Shown piece by piece: positions 35,186 to 45,386 of a stretch of 64,000 nucleotides of DNA. The stretch's first letter is position 1; the number at the start of each line of letters is the position of its first letter. This DNA comes from a bacterium (GTDB lineage: Bacteria; Actinomycetota; Acidimicrobiia; Acidimicrobiales; CATQHL01). A program made the position numbers and the translations under genes. The notes under the pieces were generated by a model. The model was not told where the DNA came from and ran no database searches. It saw nothing but the letters and a program-made list of their open reading frames with translations. Location: the NCBI GenBank assembly GCA_028824415.1, contig JAPPDX010000129.1, forward strand, positions 1-64,000, in the 5' to 3' direction.

Positions 35186-35380
35186 GTGAACCACCTCCGG
35201 GTGGCGGTGGGCCTTGGTTTCGTCGTTCTGTTCACGGCGGCGATAGCGGCGCGCATCGTCGACGCCGAGGACGACAGGGAGCACGAGCAGTTACTGCGCA
35301 AGCTGGACGAGCAGCGGGCCAAGAACGAGGAGATCAAGGCACAGCTGCGCGAGCTGACCGAGCAGATCAGGCGCCTCTGA
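35186..35380 (+). CDS. Small single-TM coiled-coil protein
   Basis: 64 aa: hydrophobic VGLGFVVLFTAAIAARIV then charged helix EHEQLLRKLDEQRAKNEEIKAQLRELTEQIRRL. Confidence 0.45.
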   Translation: MNHLRVAVGLGFVVLFTAAIAARIVDAEDDREHEQLLRKLDEQRAKNEEIKAQLRELTEQIRRL

Positions 35381-35425
35381 GCAGGCCCCGAAGAGGAGTG
35401 CCCAGCGGCGTACGGCGGCGGCCGG

Positions 35426-37042
35426 TCAGCGGTTGCGGAGCTCGACGCGGCGGATCTTGCCCGAGACGGTCTTGGGAAGCTCGGTGGCGAATTCGATGCG
35501 GCGGGGGTACTTGTAGGGCGCGGTTGTGGCCTTGACGTGCTCCTGCAGTTCGCTGATCAGGCCCTCGCCGGGCTCGAAGCCCGCCGCGAGCACCACGAAC
35601 GCCTTGACGATCTGGCCCCGGATCTCGTCGGGGACGCCGACCACCGCGGCCTCGGCGACGGCGGGATGCTCCAGCAGTGCCGACTCCACCTCGAAAGGGC
35701 CGATGCGGTAGGCCGCCGAGAGGATCACGTCGTCGGCCCGCCCTACGAACCAGAAGTAGCCGTCGGCGTCGCGGATGCCCCGGTCGCCGGTGACGTACCA
35801 GCCGCCCCGGTGCGCCTCGGCGTTGCGCTCGGGGTCCCGCCAGTACTCCTTGAACAGTCCCACCGGCCTAGTGGGTTCCACGCGCACGGCGATGTCGCCC
35901 TCGGTGCCGTCGGGCGCCACACCCCCCGATCCGTCGATGATCGCCACGTCGAAACCGGGCAGTGCGAGGCCCATCGAACCGGCCCGCACCGGAATGCCGG
36001 GCAGGTTCGCCACGACGGCCACCGTCTCGGTCTGGCCGTAGCCGTCGTGGATCACCGTCCCGGTGGCCTCCTGCCACACCTTGATGACCTCGGGGTTGAG
36101 CGGCTCGCCCGCGGACGTGCAGTGCCGCAGGCTCGAGAAGTCGTAGGCCCTCAGGTCCATCTGGGCGAAGGCCCGGTACAGCGTCGGCGGCACGCAGAAC
36201 GTGGTGACGCCCTGCTCGGCGATGATGCGCAGCATCCGATCCAGGTCGGGCTTGCCGACGATGTTCCACATCACGACCGTCGCGCCGACACGCCACTGCC
36301 CGAACAGCTTGCCCCAGGCGGCTTTGCCCCAGCCCGTGTCGGACACCGTCCAGTGCACGTCCTCGGCGCGCAGGCCCTGCCAGAACCTGGCGGTGACGTC
36401 ATGGCCGATGCCGTAGGAGGCGTGCGTGTGCAGAACCATCTTGGGGAGCGACACGGTGCCCGAGGTGAAGTAGATGAGCATCGGATCGTCTGCGGCGGTG
36501 TCGTGGACCGGCGGTGTTGTGGTGGCACTGGCGACGGCGGCGTCGAGGTCGACCCAGCCCGACGAGGACCCGCCGACGAGGAGGCGCCGGGACGCTCCCG
36601 GACAGTCGGGAAGGGCGGCGCCGACGGCGACCGCACCGGTGGTGTCGGTCACGACCGTCGTCGCATCGGCCAGGTTCACCCGGTAGGCCACGTCGCGGGC
36701 GCTGAGTTGCATGGTGCCGGGCATCGGGATGGCGCCCAGGTGAAGGCAGCCGAGCAGCACGTCATACCACTGGACGATCCTCGGCAGCATCAGGAACACC
36801 CGGTCGCCGGCGCCCACGCCCGCCTCGGCCAGCACCGCCGCGGTCGAGGCGACTCGGGAGGTGATCGTCGCGAAGTCGTAGCGCTCGGCGGTCCGCCCGT
36901 CCGGCTCCACCGCCACCAGCGCCAGATCCCCGGGATGGGTCTCCGCCCGGTCGTACAGCACGTCACCGACGTAGTTGAAGCGGTCGGGAACTTCGAGGCG
37001 GAAGTTCCGGCGGAGTTCCTCGTACTCGGCGTGTGTGGGCAT
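35426..37042 (-). CDS. AMP-dependent acyl-CoA synthetase
   Basis: YFTSGTVSLPKMVLHTH, DGYGQTETVAVVANL, GWYVTGDRGIRDADGYFWFVGRADDVILSAAYRIGPFEVESAL, PKTVSGKIRRVELR. Confidence 0.93.
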   Translation of the reverse strand: MPTHAEYEELRRNFRLEVPDRFNYVGDVLYDRAETHPGDLALVAVEPDGRTAERYDFATITSRVASTAAVLAEAGVGAGDRVFLMLPRIVQWYDVLLGCLHLGAIPMPGTMQLSARDVAYRVNLADATTVVTDTTGAVAVGAALPDCPGASRRLLVGGSSSGWVDLDAAVASATTTPPVHDTAADDPMLIYFTSGTVSLPKMVLHTHASYGIGHDVTARFWQGLRAEDVHWTVSDTGWGKAAWGKLFGQWRVGATVVMWNIVGKPDLDRMLRIIAEQGVTTFCVPPTLYRAFAQMDLRAYDFSSLRHCTSAGEPLNPEVIKVWQEATGTVIHDGYGQTETVAVVANLPGIPVRAGSMGLALPGFDVAIIDGSGGVAPDGTEGDIAVRVEPTRPVGLFKEYWRDPERNAEAHRGGWYVTGDRGIRDADGYFWFVGRADDVILSAAYRIGPFEVESALLEHPAVAEAAVVGVPDEIRGQIVKAFVVLAAGFEPGEGLISELQEHVKATTAPYKYPRRIEFATELPKTVSGKIRRVELRNR

Positions 37043-37124
37043 GGTCCCCGTCCTGGGCCGGGCTGTTCGGCCGGAAACTGTACGTCGTGTCCCGGGGCGG
37101 CAGTCGATGCCGTTCTGTCCGGCC

Positions 37125-38267
37125 TCAGACCGGCAGACCGTGCTCCCGGCTAATCACGAGGCGCTGGATCTCGCTGGTGCCCTCGCCGATCTCGAGGATC
37201 TTGGCGTCGCGGTAGAAGCGGCTCACGGGGCTCTCGTCCATGAAGCCGTAGCCGCCGAAGACCTGGGTGGCCTCGCGGGCTGCGGTCACGGCCGCCTCGC
37301 TGGCCGCCAGCTTGGCGATCGCCGCCGCCCGGCGGTACGGCCTCCCCTCGTCGTAGAGGCGCGCCGCCTCGTAGGTCGCCAAGCGGGACGTCTCCAGCGC
37401 CACCGCCATGTCGGCGCACTTGAAGGCGATGGCCTGGTGGGCGCCGATGGGCTTGCCGAAGGCGTTGCGCTCGGAGGCATACGAGAGACACTCGTCGAGG
37501 CACCCGGCGATGAGCCCGACCGCGAGGGCGGCGAAAGCGATGCGCCCGGCGTCGAGGGTCCGCAGGAACTGCTGGACGCCTTGGCCCCGCTCGCCCAGCA
37601 GGCAGTCCGCCGGCACCGCGCAATCGTCGAACGTCAAGCCGTGGGTGTCCGAGGCGTGCCAACCCAGCTTGCGGTAGGGAGGTTCCACACCGAAGCCGGG
37701 GGTGCCCGACGGCACGATGATGTTGGAGATCTCCTCCGGTCCGGTCCGGGCGGTGACGGTGACGAGGCTCGTGATCGGTGTGCCGGAGTTGGTGATGAAC
37801 GCCTTGGTCCCGTTCAGCACCCATTCCTCGCCGCCGGCGCCGTCACGGAGTGCGGCGCGGGTCTCGGTGGCGAAGGCGTCCGAGCCACCCCCGGGCTCGG
37901 TCAGCCCGAATCCCGACAGCGCCCGACCCGCGACCAGATCGGGAAGCCAGCGCTCCTTCTGGGCCTCGGTCCCGTGGCGGTTGATCGGCTCGGCGCCGAG
38001 TGTGCCCACCTCCAACGTGACACCGAGCGATTGGTCGACCCGCCCGATCTCCTCGATGACCAGGCACACCGTCGTCAGGCCGGCCCCGGCGCCGCCCCAG
38101 CGCTCGGGGAACGCCAGCCCGAACAGACCCAGGTCGCCCATCTCGAGGACCACGTCGGTGGGGAAGGTGTGCTCGCGGTCCCAGGTCTCGGCATGGGGTG
38201 CGATGCGCTGCAGGGCGAAGTCGCGGACAACGGTCCGGAACTCCTCCTGTTCGGGTGTGAACTGCAT
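37125..38267 (-). CDS. Acyl-CoA dehydrogenase
   Basis: GFGLTEPGGGSDAFATET, NGTKAFITNSG, ERNAFGKPIGAHQAIAFKCADMAV, ATQVFGGYGFMDESPVSRFYRDAKILEIGEGTSEIQRLVI. Confidence 0.95.
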   Translation of the reverse strand: MQFTPEQEEFRTVVRDFALQRIAPHAETWDREHTFPTDVVLEMGDLGLFGLAFPERWGGAGAGLTTVCLVIEEIGRVDQSLGVTLEVGTLGAEPINRHGTEAQKERWLPDLVAGRALSGFGLTEPGGGSDAFATETRAALRDGAGGEEWVLNGTKAFITNSGTPITSLVTVTARTGPEEISNIIVPSGTPGFGVEPPYRKLGWHASDTHGLTFDDCAVPADCLLGERGQGVQQFLRTLDAGRIAFAALAVGLIAGCLDECLSYASERNAFGKPIGAHQAIAFKCADMAVALETSRLATYEAARLYDEGRPYRRAAAIAKLAASEAAVTAAREATQVFGGYGFMDESPVSRFYRDAKILEIGEGTSEIQRLVISREHGLPV

Positions 38268-38382
38268 GTCCTTGTCCTACGTCTCTCCTGATCGGCAGCT
38301 GTATCGGTTGGTGACCCTGGATTCCGGCCCAAGATCGAGTCCAGGGCCGGCTCTTCGTCGGAATGACGGGTTGGAACGGTGC

Positions 38383-40035
38383 TCAGGCGTGCTCGGTTCT
38401 GGCGGCGTCGTGCAGCCCCAGTTCGGTGATGGCCGTCTCCCGCATGCGGAACTTCTGGATCTTCCCGGTCACGGTCATGGGGAAGTCCTGGGTGAACTTG
38501 ACGTAGCGGGGGATCTTGTAGTGGGCGATGCGGCCGCGGCAGAACTCGCGGATGTCCTCGGCCGTGGTGGCGGTCTCGTGGCGCAGCTTCACCCAGGCCA
38601 TCAGCTCCTCGCCGTAGCGCTCGTCGGGCACCCCGATCACCGACACATCCGCGATGTTGGGGTGGGTGAAGAGGAACTCCTCCACCTCGCGGGGATAGAT
38701 GTTCTCGCCGCCGCGGATCACCAGGTCCTTGATGCGCCCGACGATGTTGAGGTAACCCTCGCTGTCCATGACCGCCAGGTCGCCGGTGTGCATCCAGCCG
38801 TCGTCGTCGATCACCTCGGCGGTGCGTTCGGGATCGTTCCAGTACCCCTGCATCACCGAGTAGCCGCGGGTCAGCAGCTCACCCGGTGTACCCCGGGGGA
38901 CGCAGCGTTGCGTCTCGGGATCGATGACCTGGATCTCCACGTGGGGGTGCACCCTTCCCACGGTGGTGACACGGGACTCGACGGAGTCGTCGTGGGTGCT
39001 CTGGGTGGACACTGGGGAGGTCTCGGTCATGCCGTAGCAGATTGTCACCTCGTCCATGTGCATGTCGCTGACGACGCGCTTCATGACCTCCACCGGACAG
39101 GGTGAGCCCGCCATGATCCCGGTGCGGAGGCTGGACAGGTCGTAGGCGGGGAAGTCCTCGTGCCCCAGCAGGGAGATGAACATGGTCGGCACGCCGTAGA
39201 GGCTGGTGCAGCGCTCGGCCTCGCAGGTCTCCAGCACGGCGGTGGGGCCGAAGCCGGCGGAGGGGATGACCATGCAGGCACCGTGGGTGGTGCAGGCCAG
39301 GTTGCCGAGCACCATCCCGAAGCAGTGGTAGAAGGGCACCGGGATGCAGACCCGGTCGGCGGGGGTGTAGCGGCAGCGCTCCCCGACGAAGAACCCGTTG
39401 TTCAGGATGTTGCGGTGGGTCAGCGTGGCGCCCTTCGGGAAGCCGGTCGTGCCGCTGGTGTACTGGATGTTGATGGGGTCCGCGGCGCTGAGGCCGGCGG
39501 CCCGGCGGCGCAGCTCCTCGGCGCTCACGCCGGCGGCCCGCTCCAGCAGTTCGGCCCAGTCGCCGGCGCCCAGGTGCTCGTCGTCCAGCCAGATCACCCG
39601 CCCGGTGGGGACCCGGTCGGCGACTTCGGCGTAGAGGGCCTCGTAGTCCGAGGTGGCATGGCTGCGGGCCGACACCAGCAGCGACACTCCCGACTGGCAG
39701 AGCGCGTACTCCAGCTCGGAGGTGCGGTAGGCCGGGTTGATGTTCACGAGGATGGCGCCGATAGCAGCCGTGGCGTACTGGACCAGCACCCACTCGGCCC
39801 GGTTGGGGCTCCAGATTCCCACCCGGTCACCCTGCTGGACGCCCAGCGCCACAAGTCCGCGGGCCACCTCGTCGGTGGCCGCCAGGAACTCGCCGTAGTT
39901 GTAGCGCAGCCCCTGATGGCACGAGACGAGAGCGTCAGCGCCGGGATGGGCATGCGCCGTGGCGACCAGGTTGTCGTAGATGGTGTCGGTGAGGAGCGCC
40001 GGAGTGGTCTCGCCTGCGGCGCGGGATTCAGTCAT
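38383..40035 (-). CDS. AMP-dependent fatty-acyl-CoA synthetase/ligase
   Basis: [72 protein letters not shown]. Confidence 0.94.
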   Translation of the reverse strand: MTESRAAGETTPALLTDTIYDNLVATAHAHPGADALVSCHQGLRYNYGEFLAATDEVARGLVALGVQQGDRVGIWSPNRAEWVLVQYATAAIGAILVNINPAYRTSELEYALCQSGVSLLVSARSHATSDYEALYAEVADRVPTGRVIWLDDEHLGAGDWAELLERAAGVSAEELRRRAAGLSAADPINIQYTSGTTGFPKGATLTHRNILNNGFFVGERCRYTPADRVCIPVPFYHCFGMVLGNLACTTHGACMVIPSAGFGPTAVLETCEAERCTSLYGVPTMFISLLGHEDFPAYDLSSLRTGIMAGSPCPVEVMKRVVSDMHMDEVTICYGMTETSPVSTQSTHDDSVESRVTTVGRVHPHVEIQVIDPETQRCVPRGTPGELLTRGYSVMQGYWNDPERTAEVIDDDGWMHTGDLAVMDSEGYLNIVGRIKDLVIRGGENIYPREVEEFLFTHPNIADVSVIGVPDERYGEELMAWVKLRHETATTAEDIREFCRGRIAHYKIPRYVKFTQDFPMTVTGKIQKFRMRETAITELGLHDAARTEHA

Positions 40036-40093
40036 GCGCGGCTCTCCTTTCCTCCGTAGTCTCCGGCCACCTCACCGGCCGGCTGCGTCCTCC

Positions 40094-40798
40094 TCATATG
40101 GCCATGTAGCGGCGCTGCAGATCGCGGTCTGCGGCCAACTCGGCGGTATCGACGGTTGCAACCAACTCGCCCTTCACCATCACGTGGGCCCGCTCCGCCA
40201 GGCGTGCGGCAAAGTCGAGGTTCTGCTCCACGAGCACCAGTGTGATGTGCCGGTCGGCGCGGACCCGCGCGAGCACGTCGGCGATCTCGTCCAGGATCGA
40301 GGGTTGGATTCCTTCTGAGGGCTCGTCCAGCAGCAGCAGGCGAGGCTCGTTGGCCAGCGCCCGCGCCAGCGCCAGGAGTTGCTGCTGCCCGCCGCTGAGG
40401 CTGGCGCCCTTGCTGTTCGCCTTGGCGCCCAGCGTGGGGAATTCCTCCAGCAGCCGCTCCACCGTTGCTGTTGCCACCGCCGGCTGCTGCGCCGCCGGAC
40501 CCACGCGCAGGTTCTCCCGCACCGTCAGGCCGCCGAAGATGCCGCGACCTTGAGGTACGTGGCTCACGCCCAGGCGCGCCCGCCGGAACGCCGGCAGCGA
40601 TGAGACGTCATTGCCGTCGAAGGTGATGTGGCCGCGCTGCAGCGGGATCAGCCCGGCGATGCAGCGCATCAGGGTGGACTTGCCCACACCGTTGCGCCCG
40701 AGCACGGCGGTGCACTCACCTGCCTCGACCTCCAGCGCAACGTCCTGCAGCACCCGGGTCGAGCCGTAGCCGGCCTGCACCTCAGCCAGGCTCAGCAT
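40094..40798 (-). CDS. LivF/UrtE-type ABC transporter ATP-binding protein
   Basis: VLGRNGVGKSTLMRCIAGLIP, LSGGQQQLLALARALANEPRLLLLDEPSEGIQPSI. Confidence 0.93.
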   Translation of the reverse strand: MLSLAEVQAGYGSTRVLQDVALEVEAGECTAVLGRNGVGKSTLMRCIAGLIPLQRGHITFDGNDVSSLPAFRRARLGVSHVPQGRGIFGGLTVRENLRVGPAAQQPAVATATVERLLEEFPTLGAKANSKGASLSGGQQQLLALARALANEPRLLLLDEPSEGIQPSILDEIADVLARVRADRHITLVLVEQNLDFAARLAERAHVMVKGELVATVDTAELAADRDLQRRYMAI

Positions 40799-42758
40799 CG
40801 CCCCTCCCGGCCGGCTGGCCCGTGCCGCCCGGCTGCTCGGCGCCGCGGCCCAGGTAGATGTTCAGCACCCGCTCGTCGCGACTCAACTCGTCGAAGCTCC
40901 CCTGGGTGAACAGCTCGCCCATGTGCAGCACCGTGATGGGTGCATCGAGGCGTCGCACGAACTCCATGTCGTGCTCCACCACCACGACGGTGGCGTGGCC
41001 TGCCAGCCGCGCGATGAGCTGTTCGGTCTGCTCTGTCTCGTCGCGGGTCATGCCGGCAGTCGGCTCGTCGAGGAGGATCACCGAGGGCTCTGTGGCGAGC
41101 ACCATGCCGATCTCCAGCCACTGCAACTGCCCGTGCGCGAGCGAGCCCGCCGGTGAGGTCACGGCCCCGGTGAGTCCCAGCCGGGCGAGGATCTGCCCGG
41201 CTCGCCGGTGTGCCGCCTCGCGGTCGCCGCAGGCGGCGTAGGCGGCCAGCCAGAGGTTCTCGAGGGTTGTCAGAGCGCCGTAGACGCTGGGGACCTGCAT
41301 CTTTATTCCCAGGCCTAGGCGTGCCCGCCGGTGCGGTCCCAGCCGGGTGATGTCCTCACCGTTCAGGAGGATGGACCCTGCGGTGACCGGGTGATGGCCG
41401 GTCAGCAGCCCGAACAGGGTGCTCTTGCCCGCGCCGTTCGGCCCGATGATGCACGAAGCCTGGCGCGCCGCGAACTGCAGCGTCACGTCCGCCAGAGCGG
41501 TCACGCCGCCGAACCGCTTCGACACCCCGCGGACCTCCAGGAGCGCCCCGGCGCCAGCCGCTTCGACGGGCGCGTCGATGTCGGTGTCGATCCCGAGTGC
41601 GACTGCTTCCTCGAAGTCGCCGCCGAGTTGCGCATCGCTCCCGTGGTCGCTGCTGATCACCGAGACCGCGTCCGCGGGCTCAAGCCGGTCCCGGCCTGGC
41701 CTGGATTCCGGCTTCCGCCGGAATGACGAGCCGGGGTCCGCGGCCGCTACGGCGGGTCGCAGGCGATCCCGCCACAGGCGGCCCAGAGTGGGGATCACAC
41801 CGCCGCGCAACCCGAGAACGATGAGGATCAGCAGGGCGCCCACCACGATGGCCTCACGGTCGCCGCTGGGGCCGCCGAGCGCCGAGGAGAGCCCCTCCAC
41901 GACCACGACGCCCACGAATGCACCCCCGACGGAGAAGCGCCCGCCCACCAACGTCCAGATCACCACCAGGGCGGCGGGCTTCAGCGAGAACACGGTGGGG
42001 CTCATGAAGCGGCCCCAAGCCGCGTAGAGGCCGCCGGCCAGCCCGGCGATGGCGCCACCCAGGGTGAACACCCACAGCTTGTGGCGACGCACGTCGTAGC
42101 CCAGGAGGCTGCTGCGCGTCTCGTTCTCGCGCACCGCCGCGGCGACGCGTCCGAATGGCCGCCGCCCGGCGAACCGCAGCGCCAACGCCAGAACCAGTGC
42201 CACGCAGGTGCATACGGCGAAAAACTGCACTCGCGTCAGCGTCGCGGGATCACCGCCCGGCCACCGGTAGGTGATGCGGGGGATGCGTGTCATGCCGTTG
42301 TAGCCGCCGAGGACGGCGTCGCCGATGCGGTAGGCCGAGCCGGCGGTGCTGTTGACGATGGCGAACAGCACGAGCGCCGTGGCCAGCGTCGCGATCGCCA
42401 CGTAGACGTTGGAGAGATTGCCGTAGAACATGAAGTAGCCCAGGGCGGCGGCGAAGATGGCCCCGGCCACGGCGGCCACGACGAGCGCCGAGAGGGTCTC
42501 GCCGGTGCGCTCGGCGATGTTCAGGGCGAACACCCCGTAGGTGTAGCCGCCGATCCCGTACACCGCCGCCTGGCCGAAGCTGAAAATGCCGCAGTAGCCC
42601 CACACCAGCACCAGCGACAGCGCCAGGATCACCTGGATGGCCCAGAGCGTCCACTCGAAGGCCGTGAAGTCCGCCACCAGGTTGCCTACCAGCACCAGCA
42701 CGCCGCCGGCCACGGTGGCGACCGTCAGATCCCCCAGACCCGCCGAGCGCGAGTTCAT
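40782..42758 (-). CDS. Fused LivM/UrtC-type permease + LivG/UrtD-type ATPase
   Basis: N-terminal permease (WGYCGIFSFGQAAVYGIGGYTYGV), C-terminal ATPase (GPNGAGKSTLFGLLTGHHPVTAG, LAHGQLQWLEIGMVLATEPSVILLDEPTAGM); start at MNSRSAGLG. Confidence 0.9.
   Translation of the reverse strand: MNSRSAGLGDLTVATVAGGVLVLVGNLVADFTAFEWTLWAIQVILALSLVLVWGYCGIFSFGQAAVYGIGGYTYGVFALNIAERTGETLSALVVAAVAGAIFAAALGYFMFYGNLSNVYVAIATLATALVLFAIVNSTAGSAYRIGDAVLGGYNGMTRIPRITYRWPGGDPATLTRVQFFAVCTCVALVLALALRFAGRRPFGRVAAAVRENETRSSLLGYDVRRHKLWVFTLGGAIAGLAGGLYAAWGRFMSPTVFSLKPAALVVIWTLVGGRFSVGGAFVGVVVVEGLSSALGGPSGDREAIVVGALLILIVLGLRGGVIPTLGRLWRDRLRPAVAAADPGSSFRRKPESRPGRDRLEPADAVSVISSDHGSDAQLGGDFEEAVALGIDTDIDAPVEAAGAGALLEVRGVSKRFGGVTALADVTLQFAARQASCIIGPNGAGKSTLFGLLTGHHPVTAGSILLNGEDITRLGPHRRARLGLGIKMQVPSVYGALTTLENLWLAAYAACGDREAAHRRAGQILARLGLTGAVTSPAGSLAHGQLQWLEIGMVLATEPSVILLDEPTAGMTRDETEQTEQLIARLAGHATVVVVEHDMEFVRRLDAPITVLHMGELFTQGSFDELSRDERVLNIYLGRGAEQPGGTGQPAGRGDAEPG
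41701..41728. repeat. Same palindromic repeat family, lying in-frame inside the fused permease-ATPase gene
   Basis: ctggattccggcttccgccggaatgacg; encodes SSFRRKPES on minus strand. Confidence 0.8.
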
Positions 42759-43627
42759 ACCAGTCCTCCCCGCCGGCGGCCGCCTGTGAGGCCCTGGGGG
42801 AGGAAGCGCAGGATCACGATGGCGGCCACCAGCAGCATGGCCTGGCCGATGACCGGCGTATAGCCGCGGCTCACCAGGTTCTCCACGGTGCCCAGCGCCG
42901 TGCTGGCACCGACGGTGCCGGCGAGGAAGGCGGGACCGCCCACGATGACGGCCATGAACGACCGGGCCACGTACAACTGGCCCATCGTCGGGATCACCCC
43001 CACCACCGGTGCCAGCACGGCCCCCGCGGCACCCGCCAGGCCGGCGCCGTAGGCGAAAGTCCACGTCGCCACCCGGCGGGTGTTCACGCCCAGGCCAGCG
43101 GCCATGTCGGGATTCTGGGCGGCGGCCCGCGTCAGCAGCCCGTAGCGGGTGCGTCGCATCACCAGCCAGGTCAGCGCCGCCAGCGTCCAGGCCACCCCGA
43201 TCAGCACCAGGTTGTAGGTCGACATGGAGTAGTCGCCCACGCCAAAGCTGCTCAGCGGGGTGGGGATGCCCTCGGTGACCGATCCGTAGATGAGATCGGC
43301 GAGCTGCACGAGGATCAGAGACAACCCCCAGGTGGCCAGCATGGTGTCGGCGGGACGCTCGTAGAGGTGGCGGATCAGCGTCAGTTCCACCACGAGTCCG
43401 AAAGCGGCGGTGACCGCCACGGCGATCAGGATGGCTCCCCAGAGGCCGACGCCGGCCCGCGTCGCGGTGAGGGTGGCGAAGGCTCCGAACATGATGAACT
43501 CGCCGTGGGCGAGGTTGATCACCCGCCGCAGCCCGAACACCACTGCCAGACCCAGCGACACCAGCAGCAGGACCGAGACGGTCGTCATCAGCGAGAACCA
43601 GGCGTTGAACACCCCGTCTGCAGTCAT
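42755..43627 (-). CDS. LivH/UrtB-type branched-chain/urea-type ABC permease
   Basis: LGLAVVFGLRRVINLAHGEFIMFGAF; ATGA overlap with fused permease-ATPase gene. Confidence 0.9.
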   Translation of the reverse strand: MTADGVFNAWFSLMTTVSVLLLVSLGLAVVFGLRRVINLAHGEFIMFGAFATLTATRAGVGLWGAILIAVAVTAAFGLVVELTLIRHLYERPADTMLATWGLSLILVQLADLIYGSVTEGIPTPLSSFGVGDYSMSTYNLVLIGVAWTLAALTWLVMRRTRYGLLTRAAAQNPDMAAGLGVNTRRVATWTFAYGAGLAGAAGAVLAPVVGVIPTMGQLYVARSFMAVIVGGPAFLAGTVGASTALGTVENLVSRGYTPVIGQAMLLVAAIVILRFLPQGLTGGRRRGGLV

Positions 43628-43669
43628 TGCTGCGATGACCTCATCGTGTCACGCTCACCGCAGGCGCAT

Positions 43670-43696
43670 GCGGGGGGCGCGGGCCGAGCCCCCCGC
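43670..43696 (-). other. Intercistronic hairpin between binding-protein and permease genes
   Basis: gcggggggc (9) loop gccccccgc, between the stop of the 43749..45191 gene and the start of the permease. Confidence 0.55.
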
Positions 43697-43748
43697 CTCG
43701 CCGGTGGCCAGACGGGGGTTCGGCCCGAGGGGAACGGCTCGGCGTGGC

Positions 43749-45191
43749 TCAGGGGGTGAACTGCTGGTTGACGTCGGGGTTGTTGACCAGGTCGCACTGC
43801 TGCTGCTCGAACTCGGGGCCGACCGCCTCGTAGGTGCGGATCATTTCGAATCCGTTGGCGCCGTCGGTGACGGCGATGCGGATCGGCACCGTCACGTGGT
43901 GGGCCGCGCCGTCCATCACGACCAGGCCGCGGGGGCTCACGAAGGTGGCGCCCCTCTGCAACTCGGCGATCACCGCTTCGCGGTCGGTGGTGCCGGCTCG
44001 CTCGACCGCCTCGGCCCACATGTGCCAGCCGTCCCAGGTGTCCACGGCCAAGTCGGTTATGTAGGGGTAGTCACTGCCGTAGGCGTCCTGCCAGGCCGCC
44101 ACGAAGGCGGCGTTCTCGGGCGTGTCCAGTTCCTGGTAGTACGAGTAGGCCACGTAGAGGTTCTCCTGGGCGGCGGGCTCGAGGGCGATGTGCTCGTTGC
44201 CCACGCCGAAGGTCGTGGACACGATCGTCATCTCCTCTGCCAGGCCGCTGGCGGCGAACTGGCTGTAGAAGGAGATGTGGGCGCCGCCCACCAGGAAGCT
44301 GAAGATCACGTCGGGATCGGCGTCCTGGATGGCGCTCAGCGTGGTGCCGAACTCACTGACGTCCAGCGGGAAGAAGTCGGTGGCCAGGATCTCGGCCCCC
44401 ACCGTGGGTGCGTACTCCTCGGCCCAGTCGGCGGAGATCTGCCCGTAGTTGTAGTCGGCGGCCAGGACGTAGACCCGGGGACCGATGTGCTCCACCGCCC
44501 AGCGCAGCAGCGGCTCCACCTGCTGGGTGGGCACGGTGCCGGTCACGAATGTGTTGATGTCGCAGACCCCGCCCTCGTACAGGACGTTGTAGAAGTACAG
44601 CATCTCGGCGTCGTCGAACACCGGGCGGATCGCCTCGCGGGAGGCGCTGGTGATGCCGCCCTGCACAACCGCCAGATCCATCGAGGCCAGTCGCTCGGCG
44701 CCGCTTATGTACTCGTTCTGGTCCGACTTGGAGTCCACCTCCACCAACTCCAGCGGTCGGCCCAGCAGGCCGCCGCTGGCGTTGATGTGGTCGATTGCCA
44801 GGCGGGTGGCGTCCACCATCGGCGTGCCGTAGATGTTGAGTGGTCCGGTCTCGTCCAGGATGCTGCCCACCCTGATCGGCTCGCCGGCGGCGGGTTCGGC
44901 GGGCGCGGGTGCCGGGGGCGCAGGTTCCGGTTCGGCGGGCGCAGGCGGCGGAGGCTCCGGGGCCGCCTCCGGTTCGGCGGGCGGCGCCGGTGGCGGTTCG
45001 GGTTCGGCCGCCACCGGTGCGGGGGCGGGCGGTGGTGTCGCGGCCGGCTCGTCGTCGCCGTCGCTGCATGCCGCCCCCAGCAGAGCCACGGCGCAGAGGG
45101 CAACGGCGACGAACTTCAGACGGCCGGACAGGAGGCCGAAGCGGCTCGGCGAGCGGAATCGGGTTGGTTGGGATCGAGCATTGTCGGTCAT
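43749..45191 (-). CDS. Urea/amide (UrtA)-type ABC substrate-binding lipoprotein with Pro/Ala/Glu-rich stalk
   Basis: Lipobox LLGAACS; PAPAEPEPAPPAPAPAEP linker; core IRVGSILDETGPLNIYGTPMVDATRLAIDHINASGGLLGRPLELVEVDSKSD. Confidence 0.85.
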   Translation of the reverse strand: MTDNARSQPTRFRSPSRFGLLSGRLKFVAVALCAVALLGAACSDGDDEPAATPPPAPAPVAAEPEPPPAPPAEPEAAPEPPPPAPAEPEPAPPAPAPAEPAAGEPIRVGSILDETGPLNIYGTPMVDATRLAIDHINASGGLLGRPLELVEVDSKSDQNEYISGAERLASMDLAVVQGGITSASREAIRPVFDDAEMLYFYNVLYEGGVCDINTFVTGTVPTQQVEPLLRWAVEHIGPRVYVLAADYNYGQISADWAEEYAPTVGAEILATDFFPLDVSEFGTTLSAIQDADPDVIFSFLVGGAHISFYSQFAASGLAEEMTIVSTTFGVGNEHIALEPAAQENLYVAYSYYQELDTPENAAFVAAWQDAYGSDYPYITDLAVDTWDGWHMWAEAVERAGTTDREAVIAELQRGATFVSPRGLVVMDGAAHHVTVPIRIAVTDGANGFEMIRTYEAVGPEFEQQQCDLVNNPDVNQQFTP

Positions 45192-45386
45192 GGTCCTCTC
45201 CCCGGACGATGTGCCTGGCACGGCGATCGGATCGCCGCACGAGGACCGGTGCGGTCCCCGCGTTCGGCATTCGACCAGCCCGCCAGGGTGTCTCGACACC
45301 CCCATTTGCAGGTTTCTTGCCGATTCGCCACCGAGACGGTCCAGGCCCGGGGTGCAGCCGTAGGCTGAATCCGTGCGGGGGATGCG

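Noticed and set aside
42759-43064. N-terminal extension of the fused permease-ATPase ORF
   Set aside because: Overlaps livH-like gene in another frame; MNSRSAGLG at 42758 gives an ATGA overlap and a normal permease start.
44830-45100. GC-rich repeat tract as a separate mobile element
   Set aside because: It is the coding sequence for the Pro/Ala/Glu stalk of the binding lipoprotein, not flanked by duplications.
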